Positions 54,095-63,571 of a stretch of 64,000 bases of DNA are shown piece after piece. Each line of letters opens with the position of its first letter. The first letter of the stretch is position 1. The translations under genes were made by a program, and so were the position numbers. Source of the stretch: Rhizobium jaguaris (lineage in GTDB: Bacteria > Pseudomonadota > Alphaproteobacteria > Rhizobiales > Rhizobiaceae); NCBI RefSeq assembly GCF_003627755.1, contig NZ_CP032695.1, forward strand, positions 1,364,001-1,428,000, given 5' to 3'. The notes under the pieces were generated by a model. It ran no database searches, was not told where the DNA came from, and worked only from the letters and a program-made list of their open reading frames with translations.

Positions 54095-55081
54095 ATGATG
54101 GTCAAAGCTCGAGCAGCGCGGATTCATCAGTACGGCGCGCCGGAGGTTTTGAAATTCGAAGACATTCTTATCCCGGAACCCCGCGATGGTGAGGTACTCG
54201 TCCGCCACACAATGATTGGTCTCAATTTTGTCGATGTCTATTTCAGGCGAGGCACAATGGAAGTGCCGTCCTTTCCTGCAATCATCGGTAATGAGGCAGC
54301 AGGGGTCGTCGAGGCTGTTGGGCGCGACGTCAGCTCGGTAAAAGTGGGTGATCGCGTGGTTTTCGGCCACAGCACAGGGGCCTATGCCACGGCTGGTCTT
54401 CATCCCGCTGACCGGTTGGCGATCATTCCAGACGATATCTCCGACGCGCAGGCCGCCGGCAGTTTTCTCAAAGGTTTAACAGCTAGATATCTGATTAGGG
54501 ACGTCGTCCCATTAAAGAGAGGTGACACCATCCTTTATCATGCCGCTGCAGGCGGCGTGGGCCAGATCTTTGTACAGTGGGCAAAGTCTCTCGGCTATCG
54601 AGTGATTGGAACCGTATCCAATGACAGCAAAGTAGACGTTGCGCGCCAGGCTGGATGTGACCATGTCATCAACTATCGCGCGGAAGATTTTGTCGCGCGA
54701 ACCTTCGAACTGACGAATGGACTCGGTGTAGACGCGGTTTTCGACTCTGTCGGGGAAGATACCTTTCGCGGGTCCCTAGCCGTCCTCAAAGTTCGCGGTA
54801 CGCTGGTCCAATTCGGCAAGGCGTCGGGTGAGATCACTCCCATCGATCCCTATGAACTTGGCCCGCGAGGACTGCACCTCACCTGGCCAATGCTGCAGCA
54901 TTATGTTGCGACACCGGCGCAGACCGCAGAGGCGGCAGCCGATCTGTTCACTGCAATCCGATCGGGCGTCCTGCAAGTCGATCCTTCCCGCATTTATTCA
55001 TTCGATGATGTTGTCCAGGCTCATCACGATCTGGAAGAGCGACGCACGACAGGTTCGGCCGTGCTTCGCGTGACGCAATAG
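54095..55081 (+). CDS. NADPH:quinone oxidoreductase (zinc-free MDR)
   Basis: 328 aa. QOR motifs: GLNFVDVYFRRG, IIGNEAAGVVEAVG, nucleotide loop YHAAAGGVGQIFVQWAKSLG, IGTVSNDSKVDVARQAGCDHVINYRAEDF and the final DLEERRTTGSAVLR. It reduces quinones or enals with NADPH in the cytoplasm. GGAAGGAAA precedes the ATG. Single gene, opposite to its LysR regulator. Confidence 0.93.
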   Translation: MMVKARAARIHQYGAPEVLKFEDILIPEPRDGEVLVRHTMIGLNFVDVYFRRGTMEVPSFPAIIGNEAAGVVEAVGRDVSSVKVGDRVVFGHSTGAYATAGLHPADRLAIIPDDISDAQAAGSFLKGLTARYLIRDVVPLKRGDTILYHAAAGGVGQIFVQWAKSLGYRVIGTVSNDSKVDVARQAGCDHVINYRAEDFVARTFELTNGLGVDAVFDSVGEDTFRGSLAVLKVRGTLVQFGKASGEITPIDPYELGPRGLHLTWPMLQHYVATPAQTAEAAADLFTAIRSGVLQVDPSRIYSFDDVVQAHHDLEERRTTGSAVLRVTQ

Positions 55082-55573
55082 TGAAGGGATCGATCGGCAC
55101 CGAAAACTCATCATCGCGAGGCTCCCGATGCCGGGATCTGAGCTACAAAGCCATTAGGCTGTTTGGCGATGCCGATCGGATGTGCCGGGTCGGACGAATC
55201 GCAGCTGGATGTCGTTCGAAAAGGCAAGCCATCCCAACGTGTTTGCGCATTAATTCGTTTTCCTGCCCATCCGTATGCACAGATATTTCCGGGGCGATAA
55301 GCCGAGCGCCGATCTCTTTACTGCCATTATTTAGCGCCTCGGGATCGGTGAAAATCCGTTAACTATCCGTTGTTTGGTCAATCGTCGTCGGATGTCAGCC
55401 AGGACACGCATGAACGGCGTCTCCGCGCGGCCTAAAGCGTGGTTGACGCAATGCAACGATTTACGCTTGTTCATATTACAACGTTGAAATAAAAGGTTAT
55501 CGGCGTCTTAACGGACGCTGTCCCAAAACTCACAAAAGACTTCGCAAGAATCTATGCAGAGAAGGAGACGATA
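55082..55573. other. Intergenic region upstream of the small HTH gene
   Basis: 492 bp. A frame at 55081-55362 overlaps the oxidoreductase stop but has no ribosome site and a composition unlike real proteins. 55430-55520 is AT-rich and probably holds the promoter of the small HTH gene. Otherwise nothing. Confidence 0.4.
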
Positions 55574-55819
55574 GTGTCCATTTCAATCAACAATTTCAAT
55601 GAGGTTCAAACGGAAGCCCTGCAGGCGGACGATGTGGCGGCGCGTGTTAAAGCGGCCCGTGAAACCGTGGGCTACAGCATTGAGGATCTGGCGGTGACAT
55701 GCGGTCTCGCCAATGAGGAACTCATCGACATCGAGGGCGGCGCGGATATCGATCCAGCCAAGCTCAGGCGGATCGCCACCGCTCTTCAGCTTCCGCCGTC
55801 AGCGTTCCTGGCGGCTTAA
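55574..55819 (+). CDS. Small XRE-type HTH protein
   Basis: 81 aa with GTG start, AAGGAGACG at good spacing. VKAARETVGYSIEDLAVTCGLANEELIDIEGGADIDPAKLRRIATALQLPPSAFL is a single Xre/Cro helix-turn-helix filling residues 22-80. No other domain. Such stand-alone HTH proteins of rhizobia are DNA-binding regulators of unknown targets. Confidence 0.8.
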   Translation: MSISINNFNEVQTEALQADDVAARVKAARETVGYSIEDLAVTCGLANEELIDIEGGADIDPAKLRRIATALQLPPSAFLAA

Positions 55820-55836
55820 TCTTCAGAAGAAATCTG

Positions 55837-55864
55837 GTCGGCCTTGCCACTGGCAAGGGCCGAC
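55837..55864 (+). terminator. Stem-loop after the small HTH gene
   Basis: GTCGGCCTTGCC (55837-55848) pairs with GGCAAGGGCCGAC (55852-55864) with one bulged base and a 3-base loop, 17 bp past the stop. Lacks a T-run; probably a terminator assisted by another factor. Confidence 0.5.
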
Positions 55865-56167
55865 TAGTAGGGCAATTGTTCTTCCATATTGGCGAACACC
55901 CTGGCGGTGATGCGTTCCCCTTTTGTACAGTACTCGTCCGAACCCCGCAGGGCATTAGATACCGCCGCAGGTAATTACGACTGACGGCTTTTGCCTCGGC
56001 CGCTTGGCCCGGCTTTTTACCAAGTGCACGTGCCCCGCCTTCTACCAGATAAATGATGCTTTCGAGATCGCCGTCGCGATGGGACGTCGGTCCTGCTGTT
56101 GGCGTGGTTTCCACTGTGCCGGCCAATAGCATCGCGCCAAGACGCCCTCCCGATATTCCCCACCATA

Positions 56168-56195
56168 TTGACATCGTGCTCACCACAGCTATCAT
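56168..56195 (+). promoter_or_regulatory. Sigma70-type promoter of the second peptide-importer operon
   Basis: TTGACA (56168-56173), 16 bases, TATCAT (56190-56195). The only operon downstream starts at 56250. Confidence 0.6.
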
Positions 56196-56212
56196 TCCAT
56201 TATAACATTTAA

Positions 56213-56232
56213 TATTCCGTAATAACGGAATA
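56213..56232. promoter_or_regulatory. Candidate IclR operator overlapping the transcription start
   Basis: TATTCCGT-AATA-ACGGAATA, a perfect 8-base inverted repeat, directly after the -10. Position downstream of the promoter suits a repressor; the operon contains one IclR gene (61404-62243). Confidence 0.55.
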
Positions 56233-56249
56233 ATCAAGGGGATGATATC

Positions 56250-57776
56250 GTGCGAAACAAATTTGCCTTTCTTCTGGGAGCAGCTCTTCTCATCATGCCG
56301 TCGGCGCTTCTGGCGCAGGAAAAAGGCGGTGTGATCAATGTCGCGACGATCGGCGAGCCGCCGACATTGGATCCGATGGCGTCGACGGCCGATTTGGTCG
56401 GCATCGTCTCGCAGCATATTTTCGAGACCCTTTTCACCTTCAACAAGAATTGGAAGGTGACGCCGCTTCTGGCCGACAGCATGCCCGACATCAGCGCCGA
56501 CGGCAAAACCTATACGATCAAGCTTCGCACCGGCATCAAGTTCCACGACAGCAGCGAGATGACCTCGGACGATGTCGTTGCCTCGCTCAATCGCTGGACC
56601 AAGGTTGCCTCACGCGGCAAGCAGACAGCCGGTATCATCGACAGCATTACGGCGGTCGATCCCTCGACGGTCAAGATCGTGCTGAAGCAGCCTTATGCGC
56701 CGCTTCTCTCTCTGCTCGCCTTTAATAATTCGGCGGCGATCATCATTCCGGCCAAGCATCAGGAAGACCCGATGACCGTCTTCATCGGCACCGGCCCTTA
56801 CATGCTGAAGGAGCGCAAGGCGGATCAATATATTCAGCTGGTGCGCTTCGATGGTTATAGGTCCCGCGACGGCGAGGCCGATGGTTATGGCGGCGCCCGG
56901 CATCAATATCTCGATGAAATCCGCTTTGTCCCAGTTCCCGATGCCAATACCCGCGTCGAGGCGGCGGTTGCCGGTCAATATGACTATGTCGACTCGCTGC
57001 CGGTCGAATCCTTCGACCGCGTAAAAGGCTCGACAGCGTCCCAGCCGGTCATGCTGAAGCCCTTCGGCTATCCGGTCTTCGTCTTCAACACGGCGAACGG
57101 CATCACCAAGAATGTCGATATCCGCAAGGCGGTGCGCACCGCGCTCAGCATGGAAGACATGCTTGCCGCCGCCTTCGGCAGTACCGATTTCTATTCGCTC
57201 GATGCTGCACTTTATCCGAAGCCCTATGCCTGGAGCACAGATGCTGGCACGAAGGGCGCCTATAATGTCGCCGATCCCGAGGCTGCCGGCGCGCTGCTGA
57301 AGAAGGCGGGCTATAATGGCGAGCCACTGCGTATCCTCACCAGCCGCCAGTATGAATTTCATTACAAGATGGCGCAGGTTGCTGCCGAATATCTGAAGCA
57401 GGCCGGCTTCAATGTCGATATGCAGGTGGTTGATTGGGCGACACTCACGCAACGCCGTGCCGATCCGAAGCTGTGGGACATCTATATCACCCACAGTCCT
57501 TTCCTGCCCGAGCCGGCTCTGATGGGCCAAATGTCGACGAGTTCGCCTGGCTGGTGGGACACGCCGGCGCGAAAGACCGCAGTTGATGCCTTTAATTCCG
57601 CCGTTGATCCCGACAAGCGCCAGGCGGCGTGGGCTGATGTTCAAAAAGTGATCTACGACGAAGTGCCGCTGATCAAGATCGGCGACTTCAATGCGCTCGC
57701 CGCCAAATCGCAGAAGCTTGAAGGGGTCGAGGCCGCGCCCTGGCCATATTTCTGGAATGCGTCGATCAAGAAGTAG
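56250..57776 (+). CDS. Peptide-type ABC transporter substrate-binding protein (SBP_bac_5)
   Basis: 508 aa, GTG start with AAGGGGATG upstream. Sec signal MRNKFAFLLGAALLIMPSALLAQ, then a family 5 binding fold: GEPPTLDPMASTADLVGIVSQHIFETLF, YTIKLRTGIKFHDSSEMTSDDVVASLNRW, and NVDIRKAVRTALSMEDMLAAAFG. Binds its ligand in the periplasm; the neighbouring enzymes suggest an N-acyl or ester-type D-amino or hydroxy acid. First gene of the operon. Confidence 0.92.
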   Translation: MRNKFAFLLGAALLIMPSALLAQEKGGVINVATIGEPPTLDPMASTADLVGIVSQHIFETLFTFNKNWKVTPLLADSMPDISADGKTYTIKLRTGIKFHDSSEMTSDDVVASLNRWTKVASRGKQTAGIIDSITAVDPSTVKIVLKQPYAPLLSLLAFNNSAAIIIPAKHQEDPMTVFIGTGPYMLKERKADQYIQLVRFDGYRSRDGEADGYGGARHQYLDEIRFVPVPDANTRVEAAVAGQYDYVDSLPVESFDRVKGSTASQPVMLKPFGYPVFVFNTANGITKNVDIRKAVRTALSMEDMLAAAFGSTDFYSLDAALYPKPYAWSTDAGTKGAYNVADPEAAGALLKKAGYNGEPLRILTSRQYEFHYKMAQVAAEYLKQAGFNVDMQVVDWATLTQRRADPKLWDIYITHSPFLPEPALMGQMSTSSPGWWDTPARKTAVDAFNSAVDPDKRQAAWADVQKVIYDEVPLIKIGDFNALAAKSQKLEGVEAAPWPYFWNASIKK

Positions 57777-57797
57777 CAGCCCTTAGGCTCGTCATTC

Positions 57798-57818
57798 CGG
57801 CCGCGATTGACGCGGCCG
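57798..57818 (+). promoter_or_regulatory. Intercistronic stem-loop after the second peptide SBP gene
   Basis: CGGCCGCG-ATTGA-CGCGGCCG, an 8-bp perfect stem between the SBP stop and the permease start (57835). No T-run. Confidence 0.65.
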
Positions 57819-57834
57819 AAGGATCGGACAAGAC

Positions 57835-58776
57835 ATGATACGCTATATCCTTCAGCGCCTCTTCGGCATGATCGTGGTGATGTTCCTCGTGGTCACGATC
57901 GTCTTCGTGATCGTGCGCGTCACCCCCGGCGATCCGGCCGCGGTCATGCTCGGTCCGGATGCGACCGCGCAGGACATCGCCAGCCTCAGAGCCCGGCTCG
58001 GCCTCGACCAGCCGCTCGCCCTGCAATATCTCTATTATTTCGGCCAGCTTTTGCAGGGCGATCTCGGTCAGTCGATCTTTCTGAATGAGCCTGTGACGGC
58101 GGCGCTTTTCGAACGCGCCGAGCCGACGTTCTTTCTGACCGTGTTTTCGTTGATCATCGCGAGCATCATCGCCCTGCCGATCGGCATCTATTCCGCCTAT
58201 CGTCGCGGTTCGCTGTTCGATCAAGCGGCGACGGCGCTTGCCATGCTAGCAGCCAGCATTCCGAGCTTTTGGCTGGGCCTGATCCTCATTCAGTCCTTCG
58301 CCGTTCGCCACGGTATCTTCCCCGTCTCCGGATATGGCGGGCCGGGCTCATCATTTGTGGATCGGATGTATCACCTGGCGCTACCCTCGATCGTGCTCGG
58401 TGTCGTCTCCTCGGCACTGATCCTGCGGTTTACTCGCGCTTCGATGCTGGATGTGCTCGGTGATGATTATATCCGCACCGCGCGGGCAAAAGGTCTCATC
58501 GAACGCAAGGTCATCCTGAAGCACGCGTTGAAAAATGCGCTGATCCCGATCCTGACCGTCATCGGTCTGACCGCCGCGGTGCTGATTTCCGGCGCGGTGG
58601 TGACCGAGACCATTTTCAGTCTGCCCGGCATCGGCAATCTCGTGGTGTCCGCCGTGCTGCGGCGCGACTATCCGGTGATCCAGGGCGCACTGCTCGTCAT
58701 TGCCGGGCTCTATGTGCTGATCAATTTTGCGATCGACATGCTCTATCTGCTGGTCGATCCGAGGGTGCGCTACTGA
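57835..58776 (+). CDS. Peptide-type ABC transporter permease (DppB)
   Basis: 313 aa. Six TM helices, VRVTPGDPAAVMLGPDA, LGLDQPLALQYLYYFGQLLQGDLGQS and the EAA loop DYIRTARAKGLIERKVILKHALKNALIP (about 215-240). Its stop overlaps the next ATG by one base. Intact, unlike the permease pair of the other importer. Confidence 0.93.
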   Translation: MIRYILQRLFGMIVVMFLVVTIVFVIVRVTPGDPAAVMLGPDATAQDIASLRARLGLDQPLALQYLYYFGQLLQGDLGQSIFLNEPVTAALFERAEPTFFLTVFSLIIASIIALPIGIYSAYRRGSLFDQAATALAMLAASIPSFWLGLILIQSFAVRHGIFPVSGYGGPGSSFVDRMYHLALPSIVLGVVSSALILRFTRASMLDVLGDDYIRTARAKGLIERKVILKHALKNALIPILTVIGLTAAVLISGAVVTETIFSLPGIGNLVVSAVLRRDYPVIQGALLVIAGLYVLINFAIDMLYLLVDPRVRY

Positions 58777-59645
58777 TGGCCGCGATATCAGACATGACCG
58801 CCGGCGCCGAGCGCCGCAAATTCGTCAGGCGTCTCTTCAAGCGCAAGACGGTCGTTTTCGGCGTCGCCGTGCTGACGATTTTCGTGCTGCTCGCCGTCTT
58901 TGCGCCGCTGATCGCGCCCTATGCGCCGGCTAAGCTGTCCATCGTCAACCGGCTGAAGCCGCCGAGCCTCATTCATCTCTTTGGCACCGATGAGTTCGGC
59001 CGGGATGTCTTCACTCGCACCATCTATGCCGGCCGCCTATCATTGCTGGTCGGCGGCGCGGTCGTTGCACTGGCGGCTGTCATAGGCGTCACGCTCGGTC
59101 TGCTCGCCGGCTTCTTCAAGCAATTGGATACGCCGATCGCCCGGCTGATCGATGCGATGATGGCCTTTCCCGACATCCTGCTGGCGATCGCGCTGGTCGC
59201 AGCGCTCGGGCCGTCGCTGACGACTGTCATTATTGCGCTCAGCATCGTCTATGCGCCTCGGCTCGCGCGTATCGTTCGCGCCTCGACGCTGGTCATCCGC
59301 GAACTGCCCTATGTAGAGGCGGCGCGCGCACTCGGCGTCTCGACGCTGCATATCATGACGCGACATGTGCTCAGAAACCTGCTGTCGCCGATCTTGGTGC
59401 AGGGCACTTTCCTTTTCGCCAATGCCATGCTCGCCGAAGCCGGCCTTTCCTTCCTCGGCCTTGGCGTCAGCCCCGACATTCCGACCTGGGGAACGATGAT
59501 CGCCGCCGGCCGGCAATATCTCGACCAGGCCAACTGGATGACGCTGTTCCCAGGCTTCGCTATCATCCTCTCCGTCCTGTCGCTGCAGATGGTCGGCGAC
59601 GGATTGCGCGACATTCTCGATCCCAGACTTCGAAAGGACTTGTAG
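58776..59645 (+). CDS. Peptide-type ABC transporter permease (DppC)
   Basis: 289 aa. HLFGTDEFGRDVFTRTIYAGRLS, EAA loop ELPYVEAARALGVSTLHIMTRHVLRNLLSP, and the C-terminal AEAGLSFLGLGVSPDIPTWGTMIAAGRQYL that the other importer's DppC has lost. This gives the expected full length for comparison. Confidence 0.93.
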   Translation: MAAISDMTAGAERRKFVRRLFKRKTVVFGVAVLTIFVLLAVFAPLIAPYAPAKLSIVNRLKPPSLIHLFGTDEFGRDVFTRTIYAGRLSLLVGGAVVALAAVIGVTLGLLAGFFKQLDTPIARLIDAMMAFPDILLAIALVAALGPSLTTVIIALSIVYAPRLARIVRASTLVIRELPYVEAARALGVSTLHIMTRHVLRNLLSPILVQGTFLFANAMLAEAGLSFLGLGVSPDIPTWGTMIAAGRQYLDQANWMTLFPGFAIILSVLSLQMVGDGLRDILDPRLRKDL

Positions 59646-59648
59646 CTC

Positions 59649-60851
59649 ATGTCTTCCGGATATGAACCGAAACGGCCATTGCTGATCGCCAACGTCAAGC
59701 CGATGGCTTTCGGACAGGCGACGTCAGACGGCGTCGTTGACGTGCTGATCGGCGCGGATGGGCGTATCGCCGAGGTCGGGCCGTCGCTTGCGGTCTCCGC
59801 CGACGTCGAACGGATCGATGGAAAGGGCGCTTGGATGTCGCCAGGCTGGATCGATTTACACGTCCATATCTGGCATGGCGGGACTGATATCTCCCTTCGT
59901 CCCTCAGAATGTGGCGTTGAACGCGGCGTGACGACACTGGTCGATGCCGGCTCGGCAGGCGAAGCGAATTTCCATGGTTTCCGCGAATATATCATCGAGC
60001 CGGCACGCGAACGCATCAAGGCGTTTCTCAATCTCGGCTCGATTGGCCTCGTCGCCTGCAATCGCGTCAGCGAATTGATAGACATCCGCTCGATCGATTT
60101 CGACCGGATGCTTCAGGTCTATGCCGACAACAGCGAGCATATTGTCGGCATCAAGGTACGCGCGAGCCATGTCATCACCGGCTCCTGGGGCATCACACCC
60201 GTCAAGCTCGGCAAGAAGATCGCCAAGATATTGAAGATCCCGATGATGGTGCATGTCGGCGAGCCGCCTGCACTCTATGACGAGGTGCTGGAGGTTCTCG
60301 GACCTGGCGACATCGTCACGCACTGCTTCAACGGCAAGGCTGGCAGCAGCATCATGGAGGATGAGGATCTTTTCGATCTCGCCGAGCGCTGCGCCGGCGA
60401 GGGCATCCGTCTCGATATCGGCCATGGCGGCGCGTCCTTCTCCTTCCGTGTCGCCGAGGCGGCGATCAAGCGTGGGCTTCTGCCATTCTCGATCTCCACC
60501 GATCTGCATAACCGATCGCTGAATTTCCCGGTCTGGGATCTCGCAACGACGATGTCGAAGCTCCTGTCGGTCGACATGCCCTTCGAGAAGGTGATCGAAG
60601 CGGTCACCCACGCGCCGGCCTCGGCCATCAAGTTGCCGCTTATCAATCGACTTGCGGTCGGAGAACGCGCTGAATTCACCATCTTCGATCTTGTGGAGTC
60701 CGATATCGAGGCGGTGGATTCGATGGGCGATACCGCCATGTTGAAGCAGCTTTTTGAACCGCGCTACGCGGTCATCGGCAGTGAGGCCGTTGCGGCAAGC
60801 CGCTACATCCCGCGGGCGCGAAAACTGACACCCCATGGCCACGGCCATTAG
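59649..60851 (+). CDS. Amidohydrolase/deacetylase, cog3964 type
   Basis: 400 aa. Binuclear-metal TIM barrel: DLHVHIWHGG (His71, His73), GIKVRASH (carboxylated Lys), MVHVGEPP, THCFNGKAGS and STDLHNR (last Asp). Cog3964 members such as Atu3266 and EF0837 remove acetyl groups from acetyl-(R)-mandelate and related D-acids, and sit beside a SelA-like PLP enzyme as here. It starts 4 bp after DppC. Cytoplasmic. Confidence 0.9.
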   Translation: MSSGYEPKRPLLIANVKPMAFGQATSDGVVDVLIGADGRIAEVGPSLAVSADVERIDGKGAWMSPGWIDLHVHIWHGGTDISLRPSECGVERGVTTLVDAGSAGEANFHGFREYIIEPARERIKAFLNLGSIGLVACNRVSELIDIRSIDFDRMLQVYADNSEHIVGIKVRASHVITGSWGITPVKLGKKIAKILKIPMMVHVGEPPALYDEVLEVLGPGDIVTHCFNGKAGSSIMEDEDLFDLAERCAGEGIRLDIGHGGASFSFRVAEAAIKRGLLPFSISTDLHNRSLNFPVWDLATTMSKLLSVDMPFEKVIEAVTHAPASAIKLPLINRLAVGERAEFTIFDLVESDIEAVDSMGDTAMLKQLFEPRYAVIGSEAVAASRYIPRARKLTPHGHGH

Positions 60852-60890
60852 CCGAACTTAGAATTTTATGATTATACGACAGGAGTTTGT

Positions 60891-61388
60891 GTGAACCAGT
60901 CTTCAGCCCAAGCCGAGAGCGCACAGGGTTCGCCCTATGAGCGCCTCTCCACCCTCGGCATCGCGCTGCCGCCACCGCCGCCGCCGATCGCCAATTTCGT
61001 AACGCATGTTCTCGAAGGCAACATGCTTTACCTATCCGGCCAAGGTCCGCGCGAAGCCGACGGCACCATGCATTTCGGCAAGGTCGGCGCTGAGGTGGGC
61101 ATCGAACAGGCTTATCGCCATGCCCGGCTGACCGGCATCAACCTGCTGGCCGTCATGCAGGACGCGCTCGGCGATCTCAAGCGCGTCAAGCGGGTGGTGA
61201 AGCTTTTGGGCATGGTCAACGCCACCCCGGATTTCGCTGATCATCCGAGCGTCATCAACGGCTGTTCCGACCTGTTCATCGAGGTTTTCGGAGCAGCCGG
61301 TCAGCACGCCCGTTCCGCTGTCGGCTTCGGCTCGTTGCCAGGCAATATCACCGTCGAGATCGAAGCGATCGTGGCTTTGCACGGCTGA
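60891..61388 (+). CDS. RidA/YjgF-family protein
   Basis: 165 aa, GTG start with AGGAG upstream. LYLSGQGPREADG, VGIEQAYRHARLTGINLLAVMQDALGDLKRVKRVVKLLGMVNATPDF and AGQHARSAVGFGSLPGNITVEIEAIVAL match the YjgF trimer fold, with the Arg of HARSAVG (catalytic position). It likely hydrolyses reactive enamine/imine products released by the SelA-like lyase of this operon. An N-terminal extension of about 25 residues precedes the domain. Confidence 0.9.
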   Translation: MNQSSAQAESAQGSPYERLSTLGIALPPPPPPIANFVTHVLEGNMLYLSGQGPREADGTMHFGKVGAEVGIEQAYRHARLTGINLLAVMQDALGDLKRVKRVVKLLGMVNATPDFADHPSVINGCSDLFIEVFGAAGQHARSAVGFGSLPGNITVEIEAIVALHG

Positions 61389-61403
61389 GGGAAGGACAGG
61401 ACA

Positions 61404-62243
61404 TCAATGACCGCGCCAGCCCATCAGTCTTTCGATCTTCTCCGCCGAGCTACGCACCTGCGCGACATAGTGGCCCTCGTCGGAGAAGGCTTTCTGCTCC
61501 GGCAGAACGATAGAGATGGTGGCGACGCACTGGCCGTCGCGATCGCATATGGGCGAAGCGATGCAGGCGACGGAATAGTCGGATTCCCCTGCCTGGATCG
61601 ACAGGCGCGCTTCCAGCGCTTTTGCCGCAGCCGTCGACAGCGTCACGGGATCGACATCGGCGCGGCCGGTCGGAGAGGTGCGTGCGCAGTGCCTGAAAAG
61701 TTCGATGCGTTCTTCCTCCGGCAGATGACCGACGAGCAGGCGGCCGGAAGCCGTCCAATTGAGCGGTACTCGCGTGCCGACGCGCGAGGCCACCTGAAAG
61801 TGGCTTGGGCCATCGGCCATGGCGAGAACGAGCATGTGGTCGCCGTCGCGGCCGCAGACCTGAACGGTTTCTCCGGCCTGCCGGCAGAGATCGTGCATTT
61901 CATGGGTGGCGACGCTCATGAAATCGAGCGATCGGGCATAGGCCAGGCCATAGTGATAGAGGCGGGAGCCAAGCCAGATGGTGCCGTCGGCATTGCGGCT
62001 GAGCAGGTTTTTCTCAACGAGGTCGTCGACGATGACGTACACGGTCGAGAGCGGTGCGCTGATCGCCTTGGCAACGGCGTAGACACCGCAGGGCGCGCCG
62101 GTTTCGTAGAGGTGATCGATGACCTGCAGCGCCCGATCGATGCCGCTGACCCGCGAGCGCCGCGCGCCCTTGACGGCGTCGCCGTGATTTTCGCTGACTG
62201 CCTCGCTCTCGGAGTAGCCGATGGGTGATGTCTTCGCGTCCAA
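61404..62243 (-). CDS. IclR-family transcriptional regulator
   Basis: 279 aa. Winged helix at about 30-95 ([48 protein letters not shown]) and effector domain with [19 protein letters not shown] and [18 protein letters not shown]. Divergent from the SelA-like gene and convergent with RidA, inserted in the middle of the catabolic operon. Probable repressor of the operon. Confidence 0.92.
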   Translation of the reverse strand: MDAKTSPIGYSESEAVSENHGDAVKGARRSRVSGIDRALQVIDHLYETGAPCGVYAVAKAISAPLSTVYVIVDDLVEKNLLSRNADGTIWLGSRLYHYGLAYARSLDFMSVATHEMHDLCRQAGETVQVCGRDGDHMLVLAMADGPSHFQVASRVGTRVPLNWTASGRLLVGHLPEEERIELFRHCARTSPTGRADVDPVTLSTAAAKALEARLSIQAGESDYSVACIASPICDRDGQCVATISIVLPEQKAFSDEGHYVAQVRSSAEKIERLMGWRGH

Positions 62244-62352
62244 AAACCGAACTCCCGTTCAAATCGGTGGTTTGTTACATAATTATGGCATAGCTGTCGA
62301 TGGTTCGGAACTGCAAGCACCACCTCGCCAGCAAAAAAATCTGGAGATCCCC

Positions 62353-63552
62353 ATGCCGAATGAAGATATTCGTCCGTCCGTCGGACTTCGCCCCGTCATC
62401 AACGTCTCGGGCACGATGACGAGCCTTGGCGCATCGATCGTGGTTCCGCAGGCGATTGCGGCAATGGGATCCATCCTGCCGCAGTTCGTTGAAATCAACG
62501 ACCTGCAGCGCAAGGCGAGTGCGGTTATCGCGCGTCTGACGGGCGGCGAGGCGGGTTTCGTCACGGCCTCCTGCTCGGCGGGCATCAGCCTGGCGGTCGC
62601 CGGCGCCATCACTGGCAACGACCTTGCCGCGATTGAGCGTCTCCCCGACGTGCGCGGCGACAAGAACGAAGTCATCGTTCAGATGGGACATGTCGTGAGC
62701 TATGGCGCGCCGGTCGACCAGGCGATACGGCTTGCGGGCGGCAAGGTCGTGCTGATCGGCCAGGCGACCTCGACATACCGGCATCATCTCGAAGGCGCGA
62801 TTACCGAAAAGACGGCGGCCGCCCTCTATGTCGTTTCGCATCATGTCGTCAATTACGGCATGTTGAGCCTCAAGGAATTCTGTGAGATCGCCCATGCCAA
62901 GGGCGTGCCCGTCATTGTCGATGCGGCTTCCGAATATGATCTGCGCATCTTCCTGGAGCAGGGCGCGGATCTCGTTCTCTACTCCGGCCACAAATTCCTC
63001 AGCGGTCCGACTTCGGGCATCGTCGCGGGACGCAAGGACATGGTGCGCAACACTTTCTTGCAAAATCTCGGTATCGGCCGCGGCATGAAGGTCGGCAAGG
63101 AGAGCATCTTCGGCGTCATGGCGGCACTCGAAGCCTGGGAGACGCGCGACCATGCCGGCATCCGCGAGCGCGAGACTAGCTATCTCCGTCTCTGGCACGA
63201 CCGTTTCGAGGGCCGCCCCGGCGTCGAGGCGGTAATCGAGCCTGATCCGACCAACAATCCGCTTGACCGGCTGCGTTTAGCCATCGATCCGCGCGAGGCC
63301 CACATCACCGCCTGGGATCTGGCCGTCGCCTTGGCACGGGGAACACCGCCAATCATCGTTCGCGACCACGAGGTCGAGCACAATTACTTCTATCTTGATC
63401 CCTGCAATCTGCATCCGGGCGAGGAGGTGATCGTAGCGGCCCGCATCGGCGAAGAGCTCGACAGGGCGCAGGCCTCGAACGAGATCATCGCCACGTCCTT
63501 GGAAGATCGCAGCCGCCGCCGTTTCGATGGTCTGTTGCGTTGGCCGGATTGA
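62353..63552 (+). CDS. SelA-like PLP enzyme (DgaE-type lyase)
   Basis: 399 aa from ATG at 62353, GGAG upstream; an open extension to 62221 overlaps the regulator start. Fold type I PLP enzyme: [28 protein letters not shown] (cofactor Asp) and [14 protein letters not shown] with Schiff-base Lys214. Close in pattern to D-glucosaminate-6-phosphate ammonia-lyase and other SelA-like lyases. With the cog3964 deacetylase and RidA it suggests removal of an acyl group followed by deamination of a D-amino acid. Confidence 0.88.
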   Translation: MPNEDIRPSVGLRPVINVSGTMTSLGASIVVPQAIAAMGSILPQFVEINDLQRKASAVIARLTGGEAGFVTASCSAGISLAVAGAITGNDLAAIERLPDVRGDKNEVIVQMGHVVSYGAPVDQAIRLAGGKVVLIGQATSTYRHHLEGAITEKTAAALYVVSHHVVNYGMLSLKEFCEIAHAKGVPVIVDAASEYDLRIFLEQGADLVLYSGHKFLSGPTSGIVAGRKDMVRNTFLQNLGIGRGMKVGKESIFGVMAALEAWETRDHAGIRERETSYLRLWHDRFEGRPGVEAVIEPDPTNNPLDRLRLAIDPREAHITAWDLAVALARGTPPIIVRDHEVEHNYFYLDPCNLHPGEEVIVAARIGEELDRAQASNEIIATSLEDRSRRRFDGLLRWPD

Positions 63553-63571
63553 GGCGGTGGACAAGGGGATC

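Larger units (their letters stand above)
55820..56249. other. Intergenic region upstream of the second peptide importer
   Basis: 430 bp holding a stem-loop after the HTH gene, a sigma70-type promoter and an inverted repeat (listed separately). A minus-strand frame here (55900-56180) contains nothing I can assign. Confidence 0.5.

Noticed and set aside
55081..55362. 93-codon GTG-start frame after the quinone oxidoreductase
   Set aside because: No ribosome site of its own, Arg/Ser/Cys-rich and no recognisable fold.
55764..56546. 260-codon minus-strand frame over the importer promoter
   Set aside because: Runs antisense through the SBP start and the promoter region; low similarity to any protein pattern.
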